The position numbers and the translations under genes were made by a program. The notes under the pieces are model-generated. The model did not search any database. It was not told where the DNA came from and worked only from the letters and a program-made list of their open reading frames with translations. Shown here one piece after another: positions 8,354 through 17,080 of a stretch of 64,000 nt of DNA (within the stretch, counting starts at the first letter, position 1; each line of letters begins with the position of its first letter). This DNA is from Pseudomonadota bacterium (GTDB lineage Bacteria > Pseudomonadota > Alphaproteobacteria > Rhizobiales > Rhizobiaceae): NCBI GenBank assembly GCA_023451735.1, contig JAEXYH010000036.1:62001-126000 (forward strand), given 5' to 3'.

Positions 8354-9571
8354 ATGAGCAAGGTCATTCAACTGGCAGGCAAGCTCAGGGCGGTGGCGCC
8401 TTACATCAGGAACGAAGACGACGCGATCGAACTTGCCAGGGTTCTGGCAGCGGATATCCGTTCGGGATCGAGCATTCGCGACCGGCAGCGGTTGCTGCCG
8501 CATAACGAGATGGCGATGATCTCCCAATCGGGGCTTTTCGGCGTCACCGTTCCGGCGGACTATAGTGGTGCGGAGATATCAAATCCCTTTCTCGCCGAAG
8601 TCGTGGCCATCCTTTCGGAAGCCGACAGCTCGATCGGGCAGATCCCGCAGAACCATTTTTACATTCTCGAAGTGCTGCGGCTTGCAGGCACCGAAGAGCA
8701 GAAGCGCTATTTCTTCACGCGGGCGCTCGCCGGCGATCATTTTGCCAATGCGCTGGCCGAACGGAACGGCAATGCCGCCGGCGTTATCAGCACGAGGCTG
8801 GTGCCGGATGGACCGGGCTTTCGCATTTCCGGGCAAAAATATTACTCGACCGGCGCCCTGTTCGCCGACTGGGTCGCGGTCTTCGCGATGGGCGCGGAAG
8901 ACCGGGTTGCCATGGCGATCATTCCCCGCGATAGCGAGGGGCTGAAAATTACCGATGACTGGGCGGGGTTCGGCCAGCGGACGACTGCAAGCGGCACCGT
9001 GACCTTTTCCAACGTCTATGTCGCGGCGGATTCCGTGGTCGATTACGACCAGGCTTTCGAGCAGCCGACGCCCCTCGGTTCGTTTGGCCAGTTGCTGCAT
9101 GCAGCTGTCGATCTCGGCATCGCGCGGGCTGCTTTTGCCGACATGATCGACTTCGTGAAGACGAGATCGCGCGGCAACAGCAATATTGCGATCGAGATTG
9201 CCAGTGACGATCCGCTGGCGATCGCGAAGGCCGGGTCGATTGCTGTGAAGATCGAGGCTGCAGCAGCGGTTGTCGAGCGTGCAGGCCGCATGGTCGACAT
9301 GGCGCAGGTCACGCCATCGGCAGATGCGGCAGGCGAAGCCTCGCTTGCAGTCGCAACAGCGAAGATCCTGACGACGGAGGCTGCGCTCGAGGCGACCAAT
9401 GCTCTTTTCGAGTTGGCCGGCACATCGGCGACCGACGAAAGCCTGAACTTCGATCGCCACTGGCGCAATGCGCGCACGCATACGGTTCACGATCCGGTGC
9501 GCTGGAAGCACCATGCGATCGGCGACTATCACCTGAATGGCAGGCTGCCGAAGCCCAACGGCCAGTTCTGA
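8354..9571 (+). CDS. sfnB: SfnB-like acyl-CoA dehydrogenase-family flavin monooxygenase
   Basis: 405-residue flavoprotein with an acyl-CoA dehydrogenase fold, closest in character to SfnB and DszC, which use reduced flavin for sulfur acquisition from sulfones and related compounds. Visible features are the N-terminal helical domain, SQSGLFGVTVPADYSGAE, the GQKYYSTGALFADWVAVFA beta domain core, and the C-terminal FDRHWRNARTHTVHDP, which is characteristic of this group. AGGAGG at 8343 fixes the ATG at 8354; a longer frame exists but lacks a site. Stops two bases before the convergent Rrf2 gene. The flavin reductase at 5517 could supply reduced flavin. Symbol reflects the family, not a proven substrate. 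Confidence 0.85.
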   Translation: MSKVIQLAGKLRAVAPYIRNEDDAIELARVLAADIRSGSSIRDRQRLLPHNEMAMISQSGLFGVTVPADYSGAEISNPFLAEVVAILSEADSSIGQIPQNHFYILEVLRLAGTEEQKRYFFTRALAGDHFANALAERNGNAAGVISTRLVPDGPGFRISGQKYYSTGALFADWVAVFAMGAEDRVAMAIIPRDSEGLKITDDWAGFGQRTTASGTVTFSNVYVAADSVVDYDQAFEQPTPLGSFGQLLHAAVDLGIARAAFADMIDFVKTRSRGNSNIAIEIASDDPLAIAKAGSIAVKIEAAAAVVERAGRMVDMAQVTPSADAAGEASLAVATAKILTTEAALEATNALFELAGTSATDESLNFDRHWRNARTHTVHDPVRWKHHAIGDYHLNGRLPKPNGQF

Positions 9572-9572
9572 A

Positions 9573-10019
9573 TTAGCGGACCAGTTTCTCGATCGCGGGC
9601 GCCCTGCGCTTGGCGACCATGTCTTCAAGCGTCATTGTGTCGAGCACGGCGGAAATCGCATCCCTGACCTCGGTCATCGAATGCCTGACCTGACAATCGT
9701 CCGGATCGTCGCAATCGTCACAGGCTTCGAAAGCCGTCTTGCTGGCACAACGGATCGGCGCCAGCGGCCCGTCGAGGATCCGCACCGCCTGACCGATCGA
9801 AATCTCCGCGGCGGGTTTCGACAGAGCATAACCGCCGCCGGGCCCTTTCTTCGACCGCAACATGCCGCCCTTGCGCAGTTCGAGCAGGATTGCATCGAGG
9901 AATTTCTTGGAAATGTTGTTCTGTTCGGCAATTTCGCTGACGAACGCGGTCTTGCCTGGCTCGAGCTGCGCCAGATGTACCAGCGCCTTCAAACCGTATT
10001 TTCCCTTTTTGGTCAGCAT
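9573..10019 (-). CDS. Rrf2-family transcriptional regulator with cysteine cluster
   Basis: 148-residue winged-helix regulator. The N-terminal HTH (KKGKYGLKALVHLAQ, then NNISKKFLDAILLELRKGG) and the wing SKKGPGGGYAL are standard for Rrf2. Four cysteines at positions 91, 100, 103 and 109 could hold an Fe-S cluster or sense thiols, as in IscR/NsrR; CymR, another Rrf2 protein, controls cysteine metabolism. It converges with the SfnB-like gene and diverges from an MFS exporter. A role in sensing sulfur or redox status fits the neighbourhood but is inference. Confidence 0.9.
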   Translation of the reverse strand: MLTKKGKYGLKALVHLAQLEPGKTAFVSEIAEQNNISKKFLDAILLELRKGGMLRSKKGPGGGYALSKPAAEISIGQAVRILDGPLAPIRCASKTAFEACDDCDDPDDCQVRHSMTEVRDAISAVLDTMTLEDMVAKRRAPAIEKLVR

Positions 10020-10381
10020 CGGACGTCCAGTTCGGCCGATAAGCGACCGTGATCAAATTCCCCGTGAAGGACTTCGATACAGGAGGTGCGGGAAAGCTTC
10101 AATCCGGGATGTGAGCGATCTGCATCACGATGCGATCCGGCGGGAAGCGGTATCGCCTGCTGGCGCGTTGTGCAGCCACGGCTTAATCGCCGAGGTGCGG
10201 CTGGGCAGACGGTGGTCAACATCGAAGCGATCCAGGGCGCGGGCAATGTCGATGAGTTCTTTTCAGATCCGGTTTTCGTTGAGAAATTCCGCAAGTTGGA
10301 TACCGTCTCGACCAGCGAATTCCACACATACAATGGCGGCGATCTGGTTCTGCCAAAACTCGGAAGGACAGGTTGAACACC
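10020..10381. other. Intergenic region with possible decayed coding sequence
   Basis: 362 bases between the Rrf2 regulator and the MFS gene. Several frames on both strands stay open but no segment gives a recognisable domain; one rightward frame (10200-10376) ends in a plausible protein-like stretch (NVDEFFSDPVFVEKFRKLD) without a start or site. I treat it as the divergent promoter region plus, possibly, the remains of a gene. Confidence 0.3.
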
Positions 10382-11581
10382 ATGTCCTCTTCGATCCCGG
10401 ATGACGGCCCGGCAAACACGAGGCCAAGCGATGCCCGCTTGCCGATGGTGGCCTTGCTTGCGCTTGCCATGGCCGGCTTCATCACCATCCTGACGGAAGC
10501 GCTGCCGGCAGGCCTTCTCCCGCAAATGAGCGCGGATCTCGCTGTCAGCCCCTCGGCTGTCGGCCAGCTTATCACGATATACGCCATCGGTTCGCTGGTG
10601 GCGGCCATTCCGCTGACCGCCCTCACCCAGCATTTCCGCCGCAAGCCGCTTCTCCTTTGCGCCATTGCGGGTTTTGCTTTGGTCAATACGATAACGGCGC
10701 TCACGGGCAGCTTCGGCATCATGCTCCTGGCACGCTTCCTGGCGGGTGTTTCTGCCGGCCTGCTTTGGGCGATGATCGCCGGCTATGCGGCACGCATGGT
10801 TCCGGACCAACTCAAGGGGCGCGCAATTGCAGTCGCCATGGTCGGCACGCCGCTGGCGTTGTCGCTGGGCATTCCCGCCGGCACGCTGATGGGGTCAGCC
10901 ATTGGCTGGCGAACGACATTTCCTGTGATGACCGCCCTCACCGTGGTTCTGATCGGCTGGGTTTGGGTGAAGGTACCCGATTATCCGGGCTCCACGATCG
11001 GTGGCCGGGCTTCCATCAGGGGCACGCTAGCATTTGACGGATTAAAGCCCGTGCTGATGGTAACGCTGCTCTTCGTCCTGGCACACAACATTCTCTACAC
11101 CTATATCGCCCCGCTCGTGGTGCCTGCGGGATTGGCGCCCAGGCTCGACTTCGTTCTGCTGGTGTTCGGGGTAATGGCCATAGCGGGAATCGGTATCGTC
11201 GGTTATCTGATTGATCGATGGCTGCGGCAGTTGGTATTGGCCGGCATCATGCTTTTCGCGGTGGCAGCGTTCATCCTTAGCATCCGGGGCGATGTACCGG
11301 AACTGTTCTGGCTGGCAACCGGCATTTGGGGATTGGCCTTCGGAGGTGCTGCTACCCTGTTTCAGACGGCAGCCGCCAACACTTCCCGGCAGTCGTCGGA
11401 TGTGGCGCAATCGATGATCGTGACAGCCTGGAACCTGGCGATTGCAGGCGGCGGCATCATCGGCGGCCTGTTACTCGATCACTCCGGTATCAGTCGGCTT
11501 TCCTGGTCGGCTTTGGTTTTATTGGCCCTCGCCTATGCTACCGCATTCCTGTCGAAAGACAGTGCCTTCCCACCAGGTTAG
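10382..11581 (+). CDS. MFS transporter, DHA1 family (AraJ/NepI-like)
   Basis: 399-residue inner-membrane exporter with about twelve hydrophobic segments. The opening transmembrane region (MAGFITILTEALPAGLLPQM), the DHA1 motif after TM2 (LTALTQHFRRKPLL) and LLARFLAGVSAGLLW near TM4 are typical of drug/nucleoside/sugar efflux permeases. The ATG at 10382 is preceded by GGAAGGACAGG; a TTG nine bases earlier is the alternative. It is transcribed away from the Rrf2 gene, which may control it. Substrate unknown; amino-acid-derivative efflux would suit the locus. Confidence 0.88.
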   Translation: MSSSIPDDGPANTRPSDARLPMVALLALAMAGFITILTEALPAGLLPQMSADLAVSPSAVGQLITIYAIGSLVAAIPLTALTQHFRRKPLLLCAIAGFALVNTITALTGSFGIMLLARFLAGVSAGLLWAMIAGYAARMVPDQLKGRAIAVAMVGTPLALSLGIPAGTLMGSAIGWRTTFPVMTALTVVLIGWVWVKVPDYPGSTIGGRASIRGTLAFDGLKPVLMVTLLFVLAHNILYTYIAPLVVPAGLAPRLDFVLLVFGVMAIAGIGIVGYLIDRWLRQLVLAGIMLFAVAAFILSIRGDVPELFWLATGIWGLAFGGAATLFQTAAANTSRQSSDVAQSMIVTAWNLAIAGGGIIGGLLLDHSGISRLSWSALVLLALAYATAFLSKDSAFPPG

Positions 11582-11829
11582 CTCTTACGATGACTTAAAG
11601 CATATAGCCTACACAAGAGGGGGAGCCTTGGTTGAACTCTTGACGAGATCTGAACCGCCGTCTCTCCCTCCGTTTGAACTCAACCGAATAGAATCGAGTG
11701 GGACTGTGCAGTACAAATCCAATTACGTGCAACACGACCAATAGGCCTTCGACGTAACCCGACTTGCTCGTTCGCATTCAGCGACCGTCCAAAGCAGGCA
11801 ATGACATTCTCCTTTCTTCAACGAACGTC

Positions 11830-12555
11830 TTATTTAGCCCTCGGTTTCGCCGTAGCAGTTTCAGAAGCTTGCAAACGCGTTAGCATTCTGTGTTTCTGGG
11901 ATGATCGAACATGAGCGCGAGCAGCCTCCTCGGCTGCATCACGATCTCTATTCAAGAGGGCCTCGACAATCGCATAATGCTCCGACACCGCTATGCTGGC
12001 GCGCTCTTGTCGTGCCAGCAAGCTCGGCAGGACCGACATCGTACCTGACAGCTGTTCTGCCGCGCGCAACAGATATCGGTTATGTGCAGCGAGCATAATC
12101 AATTCATGAAAATTCCGGTTGAAATCGCGTAAGAGATCGTAATCCAGCAGGTTGTCTTTTTCCCGTTGATTTATGTCAGCGAGCGCAGCCAATTCCATGT
12201 CGCTCGCAGCCTGTGCTGCGTGACGCGCAGCGGCCCCCTCCAAGATTTCTCGCATATTGTACAATTCAACAACCTGCTGATGAGACAGCTGGGTTACAAT
12301 CAGTCCTCGTCGCGGTTCGTTGCTTAAGAGACCGTCGGCTTCCAACCTAACAATAGCGTCTCGGACCGGGGTGCGCGACACACCGAAACGCGCCGCCAGC
12401 TCCTGCTCTGTCACCCTTGCACCGGGAGCCAGAATACCGTGACGAATTTCGCCTCGGAGTTTTTCATAGATATCCGAGGGCAGATCCTTTTTCTGGCCAC
12501 CACGCTCAGGCGTGTCAGGCTTTGGTTGACGCTCCAAAGATGGCCTCCGTTTCAT
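11830..12555 (-). CDS. GntR-family regulator, FCD (FadR) subfamily
   Basis: 241-residue repressor: N-terminal winged helix (DIYEKLRGEIRHG, then EQELAARFGVSRTPVRDAI) and a C-terminal FCD helical sensor domain with the metal/ligand residues in DFNRNFHELIMLAAHN. I start at ATG 12555 because AGGA sits nine bases upstream; the ATG at 12603 would be nearly leaderless. It is divergent from tctBAC, and a near-perfect 16-base inverted repeat (12608-12647) fills the gap. FCD regulators beside TctABC importers usually repress them until a carboxylate is bound; that is the expected role. Confidence 0.92.
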   Translation of the reverse strand: MKRRPSLERQPKPDTPERGGQKKDLPSDIYEKLRGEIRHGILAPGARVTEQELAARFGVSRTPVRDAIVRLEADGLLSNEPRRGLIVTQLSHQQVVELYNMREILEGAAARHAAQAASDMELAALADINQREKDNLLDYDLLRDFNRNFHELIMLAAHNRYLLRAAEQLSGTMSVLPSLLARQERASIAVSEHYAIVEALLNRDRDAAEEAARAHVRSSQKHRMLTRLQASETATAKPRAK

Positions 12556-12607
12556 TGCCGCTTTTTCCTGGGCGCTGCGTTCTGGTTTAGCGAGAATGGT
12601 CATATGA

Positions 12608-12647
12608 GAATATCCAATGCAATCATACTCAATTGTATTGGATATTC
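12608..12647. promoter_or_regulatory. Probable GntR operator, 16-bp inverted repeat
   Basis: Left arm GAATATCCAATGCAAT (12608-12623) and right arm ATTGTATTGGATATTC (12632-12647) pair at 15 of 16 positions around an 8-base spacer. It lies just upstream of the GntR gene and ahead of the divergent tct genes. The core ATCCAATxCAAT/ATTGxATTGGAT is AT-rich and symmetric, as FCD-GntR operators are. Best read as the binding site for the adjacent regulator, controlling both directions. Confidence 0.75.
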
Positions 12648-12913
12648 ACGAAATCATGCAGATCTAAAAAACCCGCGAAAAGCCGTATAGCGTGCCAAAG
12701 CAATCCACGCGACACGAAGATTATTCCCCTAAAAAGGTAGAGTATTAGGAGTATTTTTTCTTTTTCTGGATGCCGTTGCATGCAAATGTTTTTTATGATG
12801 ATTTTGAGGCTAGAAGAGGCATAAAGACTGAGGTCTGTCATGGTTATGGTCGGGAAGATTTTGCGGATTCCTCGTCTGGACGGCGTCCATTCTTCGACCT
12901 GCGGGACACCCGT

Positions 12914-13378
12914 ATGACGAACATCATTCTCGGTCTCGGGGCGTTTCTAATCGCGGGTCTCTACACGTTCGGCATCTTTCAGATACCGCTGTTGGGGTTC
13001 GGTGACCCCTTGGGCCCTCGCCTCTTTCCATTGATCCTAGCCGGATCGCTTTTACTGATAGGCGTTGCTCTCTTGGTCGAAGCCAGAAGCATCCAAAGTA
13101 AGGGGGCCGATCTTTCCCGCCTCTTCACGTATTTGAAGAGTTCTGATTTCCGGACGATCGCGACGGTTGTCGGCAGCACTGGGCTGTACTTTCTGACCTT
13201 TGCTCCACTCGGCTACCTTGTTTCGACGACGATCCTCCTTTTCGGTCTAATCTCCGTATTCCATCGCGGCAGCCGGTTGGTTGGAGGAAGCGTCGCGTTG
13301 ATCTTCCCAACCGCCACCTACTTCCTGTTTGCCGGCCTGTTCGGTGTCCCGTTGCCCAGCGGCATCCTTCCCTTTTAG
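12914..13378 (+). CDS. tctB: TctB-family small membrane subunit of tripartite tricarboxylate transporter
   Basis: 154-residue protein with four hydrophobic segments, the normal size and layout of the small TctB subunit. The segments are at about residues 5-25, 35-55, 80-100 and 110-150, with the conserved GDPLGPRLFPLIL motif after the first. The ATG at 12914 begins the family-like part; a longer frame from 12770 encodes an unrelated tail. It is followed 16 bases later by tctA. Together with TctA and TctC it imports carboxylates using an ion gradient. Confidence 0.88.
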   Translation: MTNIILGLGAFLIAGLYTFGIFQIPLLGFGDPLGPRLFPLILAGSLLLIGVALLVEARSIQSKGADLSRLFTYLKSSDFRTIATVVGSTGLYFLTFAPLGYLVSTTILLFGLISVFHRGSRLVGGSVALIFPTATYFLFAGLFGVPLPSGILPF

Positions 13379-13394
13379 AACGGGTTTCGTCCCA

Positions 13395-14969
13395 ATGACT
13401 AACTTCGATCACATGCTGAACGGCTTCGCTTCCGCGACGGAACCGCAGAACCTTCTTTTCATATTGATTGGCAGCATTTTGGGTACAATCGTCGGCGTCC
13501 TGCCGGGGCTCGGCCCCTCAGCTGGCATTGCGCTTCTTTTGCCCCTCACATTTGGCATGGATCCGACAGCTGCCCTGATCATGATTTCGGCGATGTATTA
13601 CGGGGCCATGTATGGAGGATCGACTACATCGATCCTTATCAACACACCGGGTGAATCTTCATCCGTCATGACGACCCTTGATGGCTACCAGATGGCAAAG
13701 AACGGGCGGGCAGGCGCGGCACTCGCCGTCTCGGCGATCGGCTCCTTCGTCGCAGGTACTTTCAGTGTCATCGCGCTCAGCCTGCTCGCCACTCCATTGG
13801 CACGCTTCGGTCTGAAATTCGGACCCGTCGAATATTTCAGCCTCATGCTCTTTTCGATGGCCGCGGTGTCCAGTCTCACCGGCAAATCGGTCGCCAAGGG
13901 TCTGTTCTCCATGGTTCTTGGCCTGATGATCGCCACCATTGGTATCGACCTGCAAAGTGGCTCGCCGCGCTTTGCAGGCAGCATTCCGCAATTACAGGAC
14001 GGGATCAGTTTTCTCGTCATTGCAGTGGGTATGTTCGCAGTATCGGAAGTGCTGGTCACATTCGAAGAACATGTTCGCGGTACGGCGCCTGTTCTTCGCA
14101 TTCGTGGACGTCTCTGGCTGACTGCTGAGGAATGGCGCCGCTCGATCATGCCAATCATTCGCGGCACCCTGATAGGTTTTGCAAAGGGCGTGCTGCCCGG
14201 TCCTGGAGCGACCATTTCCACCATACTGTCATATGGACTGGAGCGCGGTCTGCACAAGGAAAAGGAAAAATTTGGTACAGGGATGATCGAAGGCGTGGCT
14301 GGTCCCGAAGCCGCAAACAATGCTGCTGCCGGCGGTGCCATGGTGCCGCTACTCACGCTTGGGCTTCCAAGCGGCGGTACGACTGCCGTGCTTCTTGGCG
14401 CCTTTGTTATGTACGGCCTTCAACCCGGGCCGTTAATGATGACACGCAACCCTGATGTCGTGTGGGGTCTTATCGACAGCATGTATCTCGGCAACGTGAT
14501 GCTGTTTATCCTCAACCTGCCGCTGATCTTCATCTTCGTGCGTCTTCTCTATATTCCCACGGGAATCCTGCTGCCCCTTATCCTGATCATTGCGACGATC
14601 GGCGTATTCTCCATTGACGGGAGCGCGCTGGACCTCGCCCTCGTGCTGGGGTTTGGAGTGGTGGGTTACATTTTCCGCAAGCTTAGCGTGCCACTTGCAC
14701 CCATGGTACTTGCTGTGGTTCTGGGCAAAAGCCTCGAGCAGTCCTTCCGACAGTCCATAACCATCTCCGGCGGCGAGTTAGGCATTTTCCTGTCGAGTAC
14801 TCTGTCTGTCGTATTTCTGGTTCTGGCTGCGTTGATGTTCGTCCTCCCATTTGCGTGGAACCATCGCAAAAAACTCATCCCGGCGGCCAGTGGACGCAAG
14901 CTCTCAAAAACCAAACCTGTTTCCCATTCCTCCCTTCACAACAGCGGGGTTACCAAAAATGACGCATAA
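13395..14969 (+). CDS. tctA: TctA-family large permease of tripartite tricarboxylate transporter
   Basis: 524-residue integral membrane protein with about eleven to twelve hydrophobic segments. Signature motifs are VGVLPGLGPSAGIALLLP near the N-terminus, the MYYGAMYGGSTTSILINTPG loop, and the second-half repeat KGVLPGPGATIST with GPEAANNAAAGGAMVPLL. This is the ion-coupled channel subunit. It overlaps the first tctC by 11 bases. No frameshift or truncation is seen, so the importer looks functional. The carboxylate transported is not evident from sequence. Confidence 0.95.
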   Translation: MTNFDHMLNGFASATEPQNLLFILIGSILGTIVGVLPGLGPSAGIALLLPLTFGMDPTAALIMISAMYYGAMYGGSTTSILINTPGESSSVMTTLDGYQMAKNGRAGAALAVSAIGSFVAGTFSVIALSLLATPLARFGLKFGPVEYFSLMLFSMAAVSSLTGKSVAKGLFSMVLGLMIATIGIDLQSGSPRFAGSIPQLQDGISFLVIAVGMFAVSEVLVTFEEHVRGTAPVLRIRGRLWLTAEEWRRSIMPIIRGTLIGFAKGVLPGPGATISTILSYGLERGLHKEKEKFGTGMIEGVAGPEAANNAAAGGAMVPLLTLGLPSGGTTAVLLGAFVMYGLQPGPLMMTRNPDVVWGLIDSMYLGNVMLFILNLPLIFIFVRLLYIPTGILLPLILIIATIGVFSIDGSALDLALVLGFGVVGYIFRKLSVPLAPMVLAVVLGKSLEQSFRQSITISGGELGIFLSSTLSVVFLVLAALMFVLPFAWNHRKKLIPAASGRKLSKTKPVSHSSLHNSGVTKNDA

Positions 14970-15966
14970 CAAAACACTCCTGACACGGCGCACCGTGCTT
15001 GCCTCCTCCGTTTCCCTCGCCGGTGCGGCGGCAATGCCAGGCATTCTTTCTGCGCAGAGCAACCGCTGGGAGCCGGCTAAGCCGATCGAGGTTGTGGTTG
15101 GCGTCGGTCCGGGTGGTGCAAACGACCGCACCGCTCGCGACATCGAACGCTTTCTGAAGGATGGAGGCTTCACACCTGCGGGCAGTTTCGTTTCCAACAA
15201 GCCAGGCGGCGGGCATTCGGTCGCGCTCGCCTATACCCTTTCGCATCCCGGCGACGCGAACATCCTGCAAGCCGTGGGCGGTGTCATGCTGTCTAACAAC
15301 ATCCTTGGCCGCAGCCCGATTTCTTATACCCAGTTCACCGCCATCGCCACGCTGTTCGACGAACAGATGGTCTTCGCTGTTGGCGCGAACTCAAGCATCA
15401 AGAACGCGCAGGATCTGGTCGGCAAACTGAAGGCAGATCCTTCTTCGGTATCCTTCTCGATTTCGACGGGTATCGGGACCACGAACCATATCAGCGTCCT
15501 GTTGCTGGCCAAACAGCTCGGCGTCGACCTTCAAAAAATCAAGGCAGTCAGCTTCAATTCGTCGACTGAAGGCGTAACGGCAACGATCGGCGGCCATATT
15601 GACGTCGTCGTTACCACGCCCTTCGCGCTCAATCCTTTCATCGAATCCGGCGACCTGCGCTATATCGCTGCCGCAAGTGCCGAGCGTTCGGGAGGATTGC
15701 TCGCTGATATCCCCACGTGGCGAGAGCTTGGTCACGACATTGTAGTCCCGGCATGGCGCATGGTCATTGCACCGCCTGACCTCACCTCGGAACAGATTTC
15801 ATACTGGGACAAGGCTTTCGCAGCCCTGACAGAAACGGCCGAGTGGAAAGGCATGCTGGCTAAGGAATCACTCGTCGCCCATCGCCTGAACAGTGCAGAA
15901 ACCAAAGCCTATCTCGACAGCGAAGATGCCCGTTACCGGGAACTGCTGGCGTTGGTCAGCAAGTAA
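14959..15966 (+). CDS. tctC: TctC-family periplasmic binding protein, copy 1
   Basis: 335-residue solute receptor of the tripartite tricarboxylate transporter (Bug family). The leader carries a twin arginine (LTRRTVLASS) and ends near ILSAQS, so Tat or Sec export is likely. The mature part has the family pocket motifs GVGPGGANDRTARDIERFL and NKPGGGHSVALAYTL, and SFSISTGIGTTNHIS. The gene overlaps tctA and is followed 31 bases later by a close paralogue. Both copies share most positions over their whole length, including all pocket loops, but differ around residues 255-270 (PAWRMVIAPPD here), which may change ligand choice. Confidence 0.93.
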   Translation: MTHNKTLLTRRTVLASSVSLAGAAAMPGILSAQSNRWEPAKPIEVVVGVGPGGANDRTARDIERFLKDGGFTPAGSFVSNKPGGGHSVALAYTLSHPGDANILQAVGGVMLSNNILGRSPISYTQFTAIATLFDEQMVFAVGANSSIKNAQDLVGKLKADPSSVSFSISTGIGTTNHISVLLLAKQLGVDLQKIKAVSFNSSTEGVTATIGGHIDVVVTTPFALNPFIESGDLRYIAAASAERSGGLLADIPTWRELGHDIVVPAWRMVIAPPDLTSEQISYWDKAFAALTETAEWKGMLAKESLVAHRLNSAETKAYLDSEDARYRELLALVSK

Positions 15967-15997
15967 AAAACCACATAAAAGCCTTTGGAACAACGCA

Positions 15998-17011
15998 ATG
16001 AGCATTACGAATTTTTCCCTGGACCGACGCGCTTTCCTGATAGCTTCCCTTGCAACCAGCACCGTAGCCATGGCCCGAACGGGTCTTGCGACAGAACAGG
16101 CAACTGGCTGGCAGCCGCAAAAGCCGGTCGAGGTTGTCCTTGGCGTTGGCCCCGGCGGCGCGACGGACAGAACCGCACGTGAAATCGCCGAATTCCTCAA
16201 TCATGGCGGCTTTACACCCAAGGGCAGTATTGTCTCGAACAAGCCGGGCGGTGGCCATTCGGTAGCACTTGCCTACACGATCAGCCATGCAGGCGATCCC
16301 CATATTCTGCAGGTAACGGGGCACGTCATCATCGCCAATAATGTGCTTGGCCGTAGCCCACTTTCCTACAAGCAGGTTACCCCAATCGCGACACTCTTCG
16401 ATGAGCAAATGGTCTTTGCCACCAGCGCGAAATCGCAGATCGGTTCACCACAGGATCTGATCGATAAGCTCAAGTCTGATCCTAGCTCAGTTTCCTTCTC
16501 GATCTCGACGGGCATTGGCACCACCAATCACATCAGTGTTCTTCTGCTTGCCGACCAGATCGGCGTCGATCCGACAAAGTTGAAGGTCGTCAGCTTCAAC
16601 TCTTCCACGGAAGGCGTAACCGCAACCATCGGCGGTCACGTCGATGTCGCAATCACAACGCCATTTGCGCTCAACCCCTACGTTGAGTCTGGCGACCTTC
16701 GATATATCGCCGCCGCGTCCGAAGAACGCGTTGGCGGGCTGATGGCCGATGTGCCGACGTGGAAGGAACTCGGTTACGACATCGTCGTCTCGTCCAGTCC
16801 CAAGATCGTCGCACCTCCGAGGCTTGCGCGAGAGCATATCGCGTACTGGGATAAAGCCTTCGCGGCCATTGCCGCGACCTCCGAATGGAAAGCAATGATC
16901 GAGAAGAACTATCTCATCGATCGCGTACTCAACGCCGACGAGAGCAAGGCGCAGTTCGAAGCCGACGACACGCGTTATCGGAAATTGCTGAGCCCCCTTA
17001 TTCCTGGCTGA
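15998..17011 (+). CDS. TctC-family periplasmic binding protein, copy 2
   Basis: 337-residue second receptor, a tandem duplicate of the upstream gene. The leader again has a twin arginine (LDRRAFLIAS) and ends near GLATEQ. The pocket motifs are nearly the same (GVGPGGATDRTAREIAEFL, NKPGGGHSVALAYTI, STGIGTTNHIS). Divergence is greatest in the signal peptide, in VTGHVIIANNVLG and in the segment VVSSSPKIVAPPR. Two receptors serving one TctAB channel would broaden the substrate range. The sequence shows an older duplication that has been kept intact. Confidence 0.93.
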   Translation: MSITNFSLDRRAFLIASLATSTVAMARTGLATEQATGWQPQKPVEVVLGVGPGGATDRTAREIAEFLNHGGFTPKGSIVSNKPGGGHSVALAYTISHAGDPHILQVTGHVIIANNVLGRSPLSYKQVTPIATLFDEQMVFATSAKSQIGSPQDLIDKLKSDPSSVSFSISTGIGTTNHISVLLLADQIGVDPTKLKVVSFNSSTEGVTATIGGHVDVAITTPFALNPYVESGDLRYIAAASEERVGGLMADVPTWKELGYDIVVSSSPKIVAPPRLAREHIAYWDKAFAAIAATSEWKAMIEKNYLIDRVLNADESKAQFEADDTRYRKLLSPLIPG

Positions 17012-17080
17012 CCGATATAATTTGTCCGGGAGTAAGCTAAAGCCGCTCCCCACCCTCCATTCATGCACTGGATGCATCTC

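Noticed and set aside
10013..10810. 265-codon minus-strand frame across the Rrf2-MFS gap
   Set aside because: Mostly antisense to the MFS gene and with no recognisable domain. The part in the gap also reads through the Rrf2 start.
12770..12913. Upstream extension of tctB
   Set aside because: The 48 extra codons show no similarity in style to TctB and would put the start inside the promoter; ATG 12914 gives the normal family length.
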